A program made the translations under genes and the position numbers. A model generated the notes under the pieces. That model did not search any database. It was not told the DNA's origin and saw only the letters and a list, made by a program, of their open reading frames with translations. A stretch of 64,000 bases of DNA, taken from NCBI RefSeq assembly GCF_014696105.1, contig NZ_JACJPO010000066.1:186001-250000 (forward strand), written 5' to 3'. The stretch comes from Microcoleus sp. FACHB-1515. Its GTDB lineage: Bacteria; Cyanobacteriota; Cyanobacteriia; Elainellales; Elainellaceae. Shown here in pieces: positions 44,292 through 53,040 of the stretch (the stretch's first letter is position 1; each line of letters begins with the position of its first letter).

Positions 44292-45176
44292 CTAATAGGT
44301 GGCTCGTAGGCGCTGCAATAGATAATTTCCGGCAGTGATGGGCGCATAGCGAGCAGGTCGATCGCTCACAGGCAAACAGGCAATTTCAACCTCTGGATTT
44401 GGATCGCAAAAAAACGCGATCGAGTTGCGAGCACCAGCGACTGACCGAACCCGATGGGGTGTCGATCGATATTCGTCGTTTGTCCAGCGCTGCATCAAAT
44501 CCCCTAAATTCACTAAAACGGCATTGGCGATCGGCGGCACGTTCAGCCACTCGCTCGATCGCGTTTGCACTTCCAGTCCAGCAACTTCGTCCTGAAACAG
44601 CAGCGTGATACTGCCGTAGTCGGTGTGAGCAGCCGCTCCGATCGCGTTTGCTGACTGGGGCGGATAGTGCAGCAGCCGCAGCGTGTGAGCCTGCTCGCTG
44701 TGCCGGAGGGTGAAGAAGTCGGACGGCAGATGCAGAGCAAGGGCGATCGCTGCGAGGACAGCATCGGCAGTTTGCACGCAAGCAGCAAAAAATTCTAGGG
44801 CAGTCGATCGAAATTTGGGTAGTTGCTGCGGCCAGCGGTTGGGCTGCTCGATCGATTCGCGCCGAATGTTGAACGTTTCTTTGTAGTCGCTGGGGCGATC
44901 GGGATCAAGCTGTTCGCGTCCCAAGCCGCCATAGCCGCGATTGCTGGCTGCGGTTGTCCAGGCAAGCTGTTGTTTTGCGGTCTGCGGTAGGGAAAAAAAT
45001 TGACTGCTCTGCTCAAACTGCTGGGCTAACAGATCTAGAGGCACTCGATGATTTCTTAGATAGAAGAATCCAATTTCTCGGCAGGCGCGATCGATCTGAG
45101 CAGCAACCGATTGGCGATCGCCTTGCCAAAAGGGTAAAAAGTCGATGACCGCGATGGATTGAAAAGAAGACTGCAT
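44292..45176 (-). CDS. 2-oxoglutarate/Fe(II)-dependent oxygenase (isopenicillin N synthase-like)
   Basis: The 294-residue protein has the N-terminal DIOX_N domain (IDRACREIGFFYLRNHRVP) and the double-stranded beta-helix core. The iron ligands are His and Asp in AAHTDYGSITLLFQDEVAG and a distal His in STPHRVRSVAGARNSIAFF, where the Arg-x-Ser for 2-oxoglutarate follows. Family members oxidise small molecules such as amino acids or hormones; the substrate here is unknown. The gene stands alone between tRNA-Thr and the copper pump and ends before a hairpin. Confidence 0.9.
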   Translation of the reverse strand: MQSSFQSIAVIDFLPFWQGDRQSVAAQIDRACREIGFFYLRNHRVPLDLLAQQFEQSSQFFSLPQTAKQQLAWTTAASNRGYGGLGREQLDPDRPSDYKETFNIRRESIEQPNRWPQQLPKFRSTALEFFAACVQTADAVLAAIALALHLPSDFFTLRHSEQAHTLRLLHYPPQSANAIGAAAHTDYGSITLLFQDEVAGLEVQTRSSEWLNVPPIANAVLVNLGDLMQRWTNDEYRSTPHRVRSVAGARNSIAFFCDPNPEVEIACLPVSDRPARYAPITAGNYLLQRLRATY

Positions 45177-45299
45177 CGGCTTGAGGCTGCTTTTTACGGA
45201 GGTGCTGTTCGATCACTTGCAAGCGAGCTATGGTGATTTTACTGGGAAGTGCGATCGAGGCGATCGGACAATTGAGCTGCCAATTGCTTGACTCTTTGC

Positions 45300-45326
45300 T
45301 TGATTCAATACAATCTTTGCTATGCT
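45300..45326 (+). promoter_or_regulatory. Possible promoter of tRNA-Thr
   Basis: TTGATT at 45300-45305 and TATGCT at 45321-45326 lie 15 bp apart, with the tRNA starting 14 bp further on. The spacing is shorter than the usual 17 bp, so this is only a plausible reading. Confidence 0.35.
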
Positions 45327-45339
45327 AGGGAAGGCTTAG

Positions 45340-45411
45340 GCCGATGTGGCTCAGTGGTAGAGCACTCGATTCGTAATCGAGCGGTCGTGGGTTCAAATCC
45401 CACCATCGGCT
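45340..45411 (+). tRNA. tRNA-Thr (anticodon CGU)
   Basis: A complete 72-nt cloverleaf. The acceptor arms GCCGATG and CATCGGC pair over seven bases, with U as the discriminator. The anticodon stem CTCGA/TCGAG carries the loop TTCGTAA, giving anticodon CGU for the threonine codon ACG. The T arm is GTGGG TTCAAAT CCCAC. CCA is not encoded. A strong terminator follows after 9 bp. Confidence 0.97.
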
Positions 45412-45420
45412 TTTTAGGTC

Positions 45421-45465
45421 AATAAAAAAGGTTCTCCAAAACGAAGTCGGAGAACCTTTTTTATT
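45421..45465 (+). terminator. Rho-independent terminator after tRNA-Thr
   Basis: AATAAAAAAGGTTCTCC (45421-45437) pairs completely with GGAGAACCTTTTTTATT (45449-45465) around an 11-nt loop. The A-run before and the T-run after the GC-rich part make it work in both directions. Confidence 0.9.
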
Positions 45466-45557
45466 AGCAATACTCGTTCAAGCTCAGGGCGCGATCGCCT
45501 GTTGCAGCTTCCCAAATCCTGGATGAATGTGGAATTTAGAAAGCTGTTTTCAGCGTT

Positions 45558-46082
45558 CTACTGAATTTGATTGCGCCAGCGCTGAGCAAATTCAGTCAGA
45601 AGCGATCGCGATAGTTGAGATTGCAGCCATTGCAGAGCGGCTGTTTTTTGAGCAGTCAACTCGTCTTGCTGGTTGAACAGTTCCGCAAAGCGAATTGTTC
45701 CCGCTGATTTAAACAGTTCACCCCAGGTTTTATTGCCAACAATACCGTCGGCTCTGAGGTTGCGCTGCTGTTGAAAGCGAATGACAGCGGCTTTGGTGAA
45801 GCGACCAAAATCACCATCAACCACGACTCGAATTCCCCAGCGATTCAGCGCCATTTGTAGTTCTGCAACTGCTTGATTGCGATCGCCTTCGATCAGCATC
45901 GGCAACCGTTCACCAAACGGATTATTCCAGCGCTGCACAAATCCCACAAGTGGTGCTTCTGGCGATCGATGTTGCAGCCAGTCGAGCGCATTGCGCTGAT
46001 GCAGATAGCGCGTCGGCTCATAAAAGCGGACAACATTGACGAGCGAAATTGTAGAAGCGGCAGTCGTCATTTCGTCGGTCAT
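45558..46082 (-). CDS. Peptidoglycan-binding domain protein
   Basis: The 174-residue protein has a PG_binding_1 domain in its middle: QAVAELQMALNRWGIRVVVD, then GDFGRFTKAAVIRFQQQRNL and ADGIVGNKTWGELF. A similar segment of about 25 residues precedes and follows it (ALDWLQHRSPEAPLVGFVQR and ALQWLQSQLSRSLLTEFAQR), so the domain is framed by two related helical modules. No signal peptide is visible. ATG 46082 is taken as start; TTG 46112 and ATG 46070 are alternatives. It is the first of several envelope-related genes up to 52 kb. Confidence 0.82.
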   Translation of the reverse strand: MTDEMTTAASTISLVNVVRFYEPTRYLHQRNALDWLQHRSPEAPLVGFVQRWNNPFGERLPMLIEGDRNQAVAELQMALNRWGIRVVVDGDFGRFTKAAVIRFQQQRNLRADGIVGNKTWGELFKSAGTIRFAELFNQQDELTAQKTAALQWLQSQLSRSLLTEFAQRWRNQIQ

Positions 46083-46560
46083 GAATTGTTCTTGCACGTC
46101 AAATTTCTCCAAGGTAGACGTTGATTGAAATCATCTCAAATGCAGTGTTTTCTGAAGATGTGATTGCTGAAAAGTGCAATCACATCTTCAACAATTAGCT
46201 TGAGATTCAGCAGTTAACGTTGTGATTAACCTGCTTGTATTGAGTTCCAACAGCGACAGTTCGAGAAATTTCGGAGAGGGATAGACAGAGGCTAAATTGA
46301 CACAGTTTGCGATCGATTCAGGCTGTTGCTTGTTAAGGTTATGCATTTTATCAGTATTTCTGAAGTTGCTTCTGCTTAAAAACCTGAATCAGATACAAAG
46401 TCCAGAGCATGTCTTAAAAGCTATAGAAGGAGTGATTTGGCTTCCTCCTTGAAAAGGAGGGTCGGGGAGGATCAAGCGTTAAACCGCGCCCTAGCAGAAA
46501 AGGCAAGTCGTGTTCCTACAAAGGATTTTGTAGGCTAGAGCAGATTAAACATTGATTCAA
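46083..46560. other. Intergenic region with MITE-like copy
   Basis: These 478 bp carry no confident gene. The left part is AT-rich and the right part holds the second copy of the MITE-like repeat (46402-46494). Near 46140-46190 TGCAATCACATCTTC-type words occur twice in opposite orientation, forming a weak inverted repeat. Confidence 0.4.
46402..46494. repeat. MITE-like element, copy 2
   Basis: A shorter (93-bp) and more diverged relative of the element at 313-460, in inverted orientation. CCAGAGCATGTCTTAAAAGC at the left end matches CTAGGGCGTGTTTGAAAAGC at most positions, and the right end AAACCGCGCCCTAG matches the other terminus. The shared inner blocks are GATCCTCCC and AAGGAGGAAGCC on the minus strand. 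Confidence 0.6.
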
Positions 46561-47085
46561 TTAGCCGTCAACTTTCCATGCCTCCGCTTCTAAAATCCAC
46601 AAGCTGTAGCCTGCTTGCGTTTCAGTGATGATAATTTGGTCGCCGCGATCGCTCAATTTATCAACAATTGGAAGCGCCTGTTCGGAGTTTTCAGTTAGGC
46701 GAAATAAGCTGTAGTAGCGATTTTCAAATTCGATCGCGCTGAGGTTTTGATCGAGATCGGGAACGCGAATTTGGCAGAGGCGATATTGTGCTGTATCAGA
46801 AAGAATGCGATAGGGAACTATTTTGCTTAACGGCAGTGCATCTAGTTCAAGTACCCAGATCGCGTAGCCTTTGGGCGTTTGCGTCAGAACAGCGCGATCG
46901 CCTCGCTGCTGAAGGCGATCAATCAGCTTAGCAGCAGTTTGAGCATTGGCAATTTTGAAGAAGCTGTAGTAGCAGCGATCGACACAAATAGCGGCTAGTG
47001 ATTCACCTGCAACTCGAACATGGCAGGTTTGATAGTCTTGGCGCTTGAGTAGTTTGGCGGGGAAATTGGCAAGATGAAAAGACAT
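46561..47085 (-). CDS. Conserved hypothetical protein with two repeated domains
   Basis: The 174-residue protein is a tandem duplication of an 85-residue unit. In the first half LAAICVDRCYYSFFKIANAQ is followed by RGDRAVLTQTPKGYAIWVLE; in the second LSAIEFENRYYSLFRLTENS is followed by RGDQIIITETQAGYSLWILE. I do not recognise the family, which seems cyanobacterial. The pattern of strands and a helix (KLIDRLQQRGD) suggests a small alpha/beta fold. No signal peptide. It precedes the Wzc-like gene on the complementary strand by 79 bp in the direction of transcription. Confidence 0.7.
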   Translation of the reverse strand: MSFHLANFPAKLLKRQDYQTCHVRVAGESLAAICVDRCYYSFFKIANAQTAAKLIDRLQQRGDRAVLTQTPKGYAIWVLELDALPLSKIVPYRILSDTAQYRLCQIRVPDLDQNLSAIEFENRYYSLFRLTENSEQALPIVDKLSDRGDQIIITETQAGYSLWILEAEAWKVDG

Positions 47086-47164
47086 GGCAGCGAAGACAGC
47101 AAACAGATACTTTCAGTCTTCACCGATCGCCATGATTCCTATCAGGTCAATTTGAGTAAATGGG

Positions 47165-49348
47165 TTAACCAGACGTACTCATTTCCTCGCGATCGTTCGC
47201 CATTGACTGAAGGTCAAATCCGGTAAAAGTCGGCTGCATCGGCATTTCTGCGGCATTAATTACCGCGCCGAGAAACTGAATTTCCTCCGATTCAATAAAC
47301 TGCTCGATCGCTTCATTCAGGAGCGGCTCTTCCGTATAGTTTGGGCGCGTCACTAGCACCAAACCGTCCACATACGGCTCGATTAGCAAGGCATCATTGT
47401 AGCGACTCAGATCAGGCGTGTCGAGAACAACCAGATCAAATCGTCCGCGTGCTTCATCGAGCAGTCGCCGCATTTCGCTTGATTCTAGAATTGCGGATGC
47501 CTGCCGCTGCACACTCGGACTCGGCAGCAAGTAGAGATTTTCAATGTCGGGAACCATGCGGATGCAGTCGTTGGGCTGACTGTAGTAGCGCAAGGGGTCG
47601 ATCGCGCCTATCGGATCGGGTGTCACCTTCAGCACAGCCGCCTGCGAGGGCGATCGCAAATCGGCTTCGATCAGCAGCGTCCGCTTTCCGGCATGGGCAC
47701 TGGCGATCGCGAGATTGTAGGCCGTAACAGTTTTGCCTTCCTGGGCGATCGTACTGGTCAAAATGACGAGTTTGGGGAATTTGCTGCCTGTCGATCGACG
47801 CAGATTGCTGCGGAAGCGATCGAACGGTTCAAGATAGGGTGAGTCGAGCGGAGCGATCGGCAAATCGGCACGAGTGCGAGTCCGTTCCGGCAACGCTCCG
47901 CGATCGGGCAGCAGCGGCAGCAGACCCAAAACCGGAATTTCCTGCTGCCGCAGAGCCGTTTGTAGGTCTTGAAGCGTGTGGAACGTAGCGTCGAGCGAAT
48001 CGAGCAGCAGCACCAGTCCGCCGCCAACCAGCAGACCAACAAAGCCGCCAACCAGCAAAATGGCTGCTGAGGAAGGATTATCAGCCGCCGCAAGCTCTGT
48101 TTGCACAGGCTGAAGCACAACTAAACTGCCGACGGTTTCCTTTTCGGCCAGGGTGACATCTGCCAGTCGCGCTTCAATTTGGTTGTAGGAATTTTGCTTG
48201 AGAGCAACATTTTGCTGGAGCCGCGCCTGCTGAAGTTGCCGATTTGGAAGACTGGCATATTGCTGGCGCAGTTGGCCTTCTGCTTGCTGCAAGGTGGTGA
48301 GCTGCTGAGCTAAAGTATCGCGCTGCGTTTGCAGATTGACGAGCGTGTTGGCAAGCTGCTGGCGTGCCGGATCAAGGCTGCTGTCTTGGCGAATTTGGTT
48401 GCTGTTGGGCAGCGGAGCCGCCTGCTGATTGCCGCCGATGACTTCTGTGACGCGCTGCTGCAAAAGCTGCTCGTATGCCTGCTGCTGATTCCGCAGTTGA
48501 ATCATCGTCGGATGCTCTGGCCGCAAGTCGGGCGCGAGAATTTGCAGTTGCGACTCGGTTTGATAAATCTGCGCTCTCAGGTTAGCAATGATCGGATCGG
48601 CACTGAGGGCAGAAGAGGCATAGGCTTGATCGGGCGTGAGTCCTAACCGCGCTTGGAGGCTGCGAATTTGGGCATCAATTCCGGCGATCGCCAACTGAAT
48701 TTGACGCTGTTGCGCTTCGCCTCCGGTGATCGCGCCCAGCACATCGCCTTCTTGCGCTGCCTGCACAGCCGGAGCTTGCTGCCGGACATATTGTTCGAGG
48801 GCGCGTTCGGCCTGCTGCAATTCTTGTCCGACCTGCGATCGCAACTGCTGCAAGTTGTCGGCAATCCGCGAGAGCTGCTGCGCGTTGAACTGGCGGCTTT
48901 GCTCGACGATCGCTTCCATCAATCGGTTGGCGGCTTCTTGTGCCAAGGTTGCATCCGGGTGGCGATAGCGCACTAGCACTCGGTAGCCTGCGGCTTCGCG
49001 CTCTTGACGGTCGCGATCGTCTGCACCCGGATTGACGATGACTTCGGCACGTTCGCGGATGGCGATCGGGTCAAGCCGCAACGATTGCGCGACCGCATTG
49101 ACAACGGCATCGGAGAGCAAAAATTCTGCCGTTAGCGATTGCCCCTGCTGCTGAAGCGCAGTTCCCGTTTGCGAGAGCGTGACGGGCGGCGCACTGTAGG
49201 CCAGGGTTCCCGCTGCGACAAATTCACTGGGCGGCTGAGGCTGCATTGCCGCAACGCCTGACAAGCTCATCACGACGAGGAATCCAGCGATCGCTGCCCA
49301 CTTGTGGCGATCGAGCGCAACCAAGTAACGCTGAAGCATCACAGCCAT
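47165..49348 (-). CDS. Wzz/Wzc-like polysaccharide chain-length protein with BY-kinase-type ATPase domain
   Basis: The 727-residue protein has an N-terminal membrane helix (WAAIAGFLVVMSLSGVAAMQ), a long periplasmic coiled-coil part rich in Gln (residues about 60-430), and a second helix (AAILLVGGFVGLLVGGGLVL). The cytoplasmic ATPase domain has ILTSTIAQEGKTVTAYNLAI (Walker A), TLLIEADLRSPSQAAV (Walker A', Glu for the first Asp) and FDLVVLDTPDLSR (Walker B). This is the Wzz-BY-kinase layout that controls exopolysaccharide length and export. The tail has no tyrosine cluster. An LCP protein gene is adjacent, upstream on the same strand. Confidence 0.9.
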   Translation of the reverse strand: MAVMLQRYLVALDRHKWAAIAGFLVVMSLSGVAAMQPQPPSEFVAAGTLAYSAPPVTLSQTGTALQQQGQSLTAEFLLSDAVVNAVAQSLRLDPIAIRERAEVIVNPGADDRDRQEREAAGYRVLVRYRHPDATLAQEAANRLMEAIVEQSRQFNAQQLSRIADNLQQLRSQVGQELQQAERALEQYVRQQAPAVQAAQEGDVLGAITGGEAQQRQIQLAIAGIDAQIRSLQARLGLTPDQAYASSALSADPIIANLRAQIYQTESQLQILAPDLRPEHPTMIQLRNQQQAYEQLLQQRVTEVIGGNQQAAPLPNSNQIRQDSSLDPARQQLANTLVNLQTQRDTLAQQLTTLQQAEGQLRQQYASLPNRQLQQARLQQNVALKQNSYNQIEARLADVTLAEKETVGSLVVLQPVQTELAAADNPSSAAILLVGGFVGLLVGGGLVLLLDSLDATFHTLQDLQTALRQQEIPVLGLLPLLPDRGALPERTRTRADLPIAPLDSPYLEPFDRFRSNLRRSTGSKFPKLVILTSTIAQEGKTVTAYNLAIASAHAGKRTLLIEADLRSPSQAAVLKVTPDPIGAIDPLRYYSQPNDCIRMVPDIENLYLLPSPSVQRQASAILESSEMRRLLDEARGRFDLVVLDTPDLSRYNDALLIEPYVDGLVLVTRPNYTEEPLLNEAIEQFIESEEIQFLGAVINAAEMPMQPTFTGFDLQSMANDREEMSTSG

Positions 49349-49468
49349 GTCGATTTCAAGAAGAGATTCGCGTCTACCTTAGCAGTGATGGCGGGTTGGT
49401 CGCGATCGGGCAGCAGAAATGCAACGTTTTCTTAGTATATGCGGCACGCAGTTCGTGGGGAATCCCAG

Positions 49469-50824
49469 TTAGCCGTCGATGCGCTCGAGCCAGTCTGACC
49501 CGACACGCAGGGTAATGTCCGATTCCAGATCGCCTGTGGAGGCAGCAACGACTTCACCCAAACCGAGCGTGGTTTCAAACCGCTGGGCGCTATCGAGATC
49601 GCCGCGCTGCGCGATAATTTGGGTTTGCTGCTGCGCGTCCGACCAGTCTTCGATGATGTAGACGTTATCAAAACCTTGAGCTTGCAGGTAGGCAGCGGCA
49701 CGATGGGCAACATCCGGTTCACCGGAAGCGTTTTGGACGGCAATTCTAAGCTGACGCAGCGATTGGCGATCCTGCATCATGCCAACCATCGGCATTTCAA
49801 AGTAGCTTGCCAGCACTTGATCGCGGCCTGCTTCGTCCAGCATCCAGTAGCTTGCCACATATTCGTCGGGTGTACTGAAGCGACCCGGAAGCATGACCAT
49901 GTGGAAATCTTGGCGATCGAGATTCAGCCCGAAACTCACCAGCGCCAGCATTTCCTCCAGCGTCAGGTTTGTATCAACATATTTCTGCATCAGTTCGATC
50001 GCCTGCGGCAGGCGTGGCAGCACAGCAGGACTCGTCAACCGCTCGCGCAACGCTCGAATCAGCGTTTGCTGTCGCTGAACCCGACCAATATCGCCATTGC
50101 CATCGGCACGAAAGCGGGCGAAGCCTTCGGCCTGTTCGCCATTGAGCGTTTGCCAGCCCTGTTCGAGGTCGATGTGCAAATCCTGCGTATTGTCGGTGTA
50201 CTTCATTTCCTGCGGCACATAGACCTCGACGCCTCCCAGCAGATCGACCAGTTCGCGAAAGGCATCGGTGCTGACGCGGACATAGCGATCGATCGGTACA
50301 TCGTTGAGCGTATGGCTGACCACTCGCGCTGCCAATCCTGGCCCGCCGACTTCGTTCGCGTAGTTAATTTTGGTTAAGCCTTCACCAGGAATTTCCACCT
50401 GAGTATCACGCGGAATCGACAGCACATTCACGGCGTTGGTTTGCGGGTCGATTCGCACCAGCAGCATCGTGTCACTGCGACCCATCAGGACTTCCGGCGA
50501 ATTCGGTTCGGCCTCCAAGACGCGATCGACTCCCATGACCAGCACATTGACAGGCCGCGTCACCTCATAGCGCAGCGTTTGCCGCATCAAATCCTTGAGC
50601 GAAAAATCTTGTTCTTTCGCTTCTGGTGCAAGCGCAGTCGCCAGCGGCGTCGTGAGAACGGCAACGGCTCCCAGCGTGCCCGAAACGATCGCCGTAATCA
50701 GAAACACAAAGCTCCACAAAATCCAGTTGGCTCTGCGAGCGGGCGTGGCAGCAACAGGCGTGGCAGCAACAATGGCGCGAGCTGAATTTGACGAGGTGGC
50801 CGACTGATCCGGCTTCGGTTCCAT
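49469..50824 (-). CDS. LytR-CpsA-Psr (LCP) family protein with LytR_C domain
   Basis: LCP proteins attach polysaccharides or glycopolymers from lipid carriers to the cell wall outside the cytoplasmic membrane. A membrane helix (LWSFVFLITAIVSGTLGAVA) follows a 40-residue cytoplasmic start. The catalytic domain has RPVNVLVMGVDR, GRSDTMLLVRIDPQ, VNVLSIPRDTQVEIPG, LVDLLGGVEVYVPQ and EGFARFRADGNGDIGRVQRQ. A LytR_C domain follows near residue 370 (QLRIAVQNASGEPDVAHRAA). ATG 50824 is chosen; TTG 50839 is possible. It is probably co-transcribed with the Wzc-like gene 120 bp downstream. Confidence 0.93.
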   Translation of the reverse strand: MEPKPDQSATSSNSARAIVAATPVAATPARRANWILWSFVFLITAIVSGTLGAVAVLTTPLATALAPEAKEQDFSLKDLMRQTLRYEVTRPVNVLVMGVDRVLEAEPNSPEVLMGRSDTMLLVRIDPQTNAVNVLSIPRDTQVEIPGEGLTKINYANEVGGPGLAARVVSHTLNDVPIDRYVRVSTDAFRELVDLLGGVEVYVPQEMKYTDNTQDLHIDLEQGWQTLNGEQAEGFARFRADGNGDIGRVQRQQTLIRALRERLTSPAVLPRLPQAIELMQKYVDTNLTLEEMLALVSFGLNLDRQDFHMVMLPGRFSTPDEYVASYWMLDEAGRDQVLASYFEMPMVGMMQDRQSLRQLRIAVQNASGEPDVAHRAAAYLQAQGFDNVYIIEDWSDAQQQTQIIAQRGDLDSAQRFETTLGLGEVVAASTGDLESDITLRVGSDWLERIDG

Positions 50825-51265
50825 TGATTCCACGCTCAATTTCCTTGTGTGTTCCTAAGCAGTACGACTTGGCGATCGCTGGCAGCGCAGCCGTTGCATT
50901 TTGTTACAGGCCTTTCGCGATTATAGGGCAATCCTTGCGGTCGCCAAGAGCGCCAAACGATCAATGCTTTCCCATCATTGCCACAATACAAGACGCATTT
51001 GCAGCAAATCTGTTTACAAAACAGCGCAGCGATTCGGCAAAATCCGGCAAAAATTGACGCCTGCTGCAAAATTCGTCCTATCTCTTAGTTTCATTGGCAG
51101 TTTGTAGTTTTGGCTCTACCGATCGCCAGAAAAGCGATCGCCAGAAAAACCAATTCTCTTGGATTAGACTTGGCGATCGCAAAGATGTTGTGAAGCCGGA
51201 CTTCACGGATGGCGCGCTTTCAAGGATCTCGGTAGGATGAAGCCGAACTTCTCGTCATCTCCATC
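50825..51265. other. Divergent intergenic region LCP / manC
   Basis: This 441-bp gap should carry the promoters of the LCP operon and of manC. CGATCGCCAGAAAA occurs twice in tandem at 51120-51149, and another TTGGCGATCGC follows at 51170; these are HIP1-type repeats. No small gene or terminator is evident. Confidence 0.4.
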
Positions 51266-52315
51266 ATGATTCCGGTAATTCTTGCAGGTGGCAAAGGCGA
51301 ACGATTTTGGCCGCTGAGTCGAAAACAGCGCCCCAAGCAGTTTCTCAGTCTCGACGGCAGCGGAAAAAGCCTGCTGCAAGCGACCGCCGATCGCCTGCTC
51401 GACCTTGCAGGCGGTTGGGATGGCCTGTGGGTGATCACAGCCGCCCACTTAGCTGAGGGCGTGCGCGAACAATTGCCAAAACTGCCAGAAACCAACTTAC
51501 TCGTTGAAATTGAAGGCCGCGACACGGCTCCGGCTGTCGCTTGGGCAACGCTAGAGATTGCACAGCGCTACGGCGAAGATACGATCGTCGGCTTCTTCCC
51601 CGCCGACCCTTGGATTGAGAATTTAGCCGCCTTTCACCAAACCTTGCGAGCCGCCGCCGCTCTTGCTGAACAGCAGCAAGCGATCGCCACGATCGGCATC
51701 ACGCCCACCTCACCCGCTACCGGATACGGCTACATCGAGCAAGGCGAATCGATCGGTCGCTTCGACAAGCTTGCCACCTACAAAGTCAAGCGCTTCACCG
51801 AAAAGCCCGATCGCCCCACAGCAGAATCTTTTCTCGCCCAAGGCTGCTTTAGCTGGAACAGCGGCATCTTCATTTTTCCCGCAGGCGTTGCCCTCAGCGA
51901 ACTTCACACCTACGCCCCCGAAATCATCGAACCGCTGGAAAAACACGGCGCAGCAATTTATCCCAAACTGCCCAAAATCAGCATTGACTACGCCCTGATG
52001 GAAAAAACCCAGCGAGCCTACGTTCTGCCCAGCGACTTCGGGTGGGACGACTTGGGCGACTGGAACGCGATCGATCGCCTACTCAAAACCGACCAGCCCA
52101 ACGTCGAAGTCGCCAAACACATCGGCCTCGACACTCAAAACTCTCTGTTCTACTCCGAAAACACCGACGACCTGATCGTCACGATCGGCCTCGACGATCT
52201 CGTCGTTGTCCGTGACGGCAACATCACCCTTATCACCCACAAAGACCGCACCCAAGACATCAAACAGGTGCTTAAACAAATTCAAACACAGCCTGACTTG
52301 CAGGACTTGCTGTAG
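51266..52315 (+). CDS. manC: Mannose-1-phosphate guanylyltransferase
   Basis: The enzyme makes GDP-mannose from mannose-1-phosphate and GTP, the precursor for mannose and fucose units of surface polysaccharides. The nucleotidyltransferase signature is IPVILAGGKGERFWPLSRKQ, RPKQFLSL, then VKRFTEKPDRPTAESFLAQG with the FTEKP motif, and WNSGIFIFPAG. LPSDFGWDDLGDWNAIDRLL also matches. The 349-residue protein lacks the phosphomannose isomerase cupin domain of bifunctional enzymes. It is divergent from the Wzc/LCP pair and is probably part of the same polysaccharide function. Confidence 0.95.
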   Translation: MIPVILAGGKGERFWPLSRKQRPKQFLSLDGSGKSLLQATADRLLDLAGGWDGLWVITAAHLAEGVREQLPKLPETNLLVEIEGRDTAPAVAWATLEIAQRYGEDTIVGFFPADPWIENLAAFHQTLRAAAALAEQQQAIATIGITPTSPATGYGYIEQGESIGRFDKLATYKVKRFTEKPDRPTAESFLAQGCFSWNSGIFIFPAGVALSELHTYAPEIIEPLEKHGAAIYPKLPKISIDYALMEKTQRAYVLPSDFGWDDLGDWNAIDRLLKTDQPNVEVAKHIGLDTQNSLFYSENTDDLIVTIGLDDLVVVRDGNITLITHKDRTQDIKQVLKQIQTQPDLQDLL

Positions 52316-52576
52316 AGCGATCGAACTATCTGCAAAAGGCAAACTCTGCAAAAGGCAAACAAGTACACGGCAGCGGTTCGGAAACCAAAGACGCGGACGA
52401 CGCACCGATGCGAAGCGCTACATTGACACCCACAAGTACGACCTTGCGTAGGAGTGCAGAGGAGATGCAATCGTCCTCTGCTGGGGTTGGAGGTGTGGAG
52501 GAGGGGCAACGCCCCTAGCCTCCACTGGCTCGGAAACCAAAAGCAATCCCAAAGGCGATCGATCCTGCCGCAAAAA
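52316..52576. other. Structured intergenic region between convergent genes
   Basis: No gene is seen. CTGCAAAAGGCAAA is repeated directly at 52330-52343 and 52346-52359. Two stem-loops follow: GCAGAGGA (52456-52463) with TCCTCTGC (52474-52481), and AGGGGC (52502-52507) with GCCCCT (52511-52516), the latter nested in GGAGG/CCTCC. CGGAAACCAAA occurs twice. The hairpins could serve as terminators of manC. Confidence 0.5.
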
Positions 52577-52903
52577 CTATTCCCCCGTCACATCCTCAAT
52601 CAACTCCCGCGCCTTCTCCACCGTCTTCTCCACCAAACTCGTCTCCGGAACCGGATTGCCATTCAAATCCAAAACCCGCTCGTAAGGCTTGGGCAAATTA
52701 TCCGGGCTTTCAGCTTCCTCAAGCCGCTGCTGATAAATTTCTTCCTGCAAGCCTGCCTCTTCACTCAGCGTATAAGCCCGATCGATCGCTTCATCTGCAC
52801 TCGTCGTTGCCGCCTGAGCCGCAAATTCACCCAAGCCAAACAGCATCACCGCCAACAGCGCGATCGCTAAGGCCTTCTGCAAACTCCGCATCACGCTACG
52901 CAT
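52577..52903 (-). CDS. Conserved exported small protein (108 aa)
   Basis: A signal peptide is clear: basic start MRSVMRSLQKALAIALLAVM, a hydrophobic core and the cleavage site AQA before ATTSADEA. The mature protein of about 77 residues is highly acidic and helical (EEAGLQEEIYQQRLEEAESP) and ends ETSLVEKTVEKARELIEDV. It should be periplasmic or lumenal. I do not recognise a domain. AAAGGAG six bases before the ATG at 52903 decides the start. It is convergent with manC. Confidence 0.75.
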   Translation of the reverse strand: MRSVMRSLQKALAIALLAVMLFGLGEFAAQAATTSADEAIDRAYTLSEEAGLQEEIYQQRLEEAESPDNLPKPYERVLDLNGNPVPETSLVEKTVEKARELIEDVTGE

Positions 52904-53040
52904 AAAAAACTCCTTTGAGCGTTTGAATAACTGCGGAGTATGGTACGGGTCGAGCGATCGTACTGGCTTCTACCTTGAGATACAGAGGAAGCCAAAGATC
53001 AGCGATCGGTAGAGTGAAGAAGATGTTTTTGAGCATAGTA

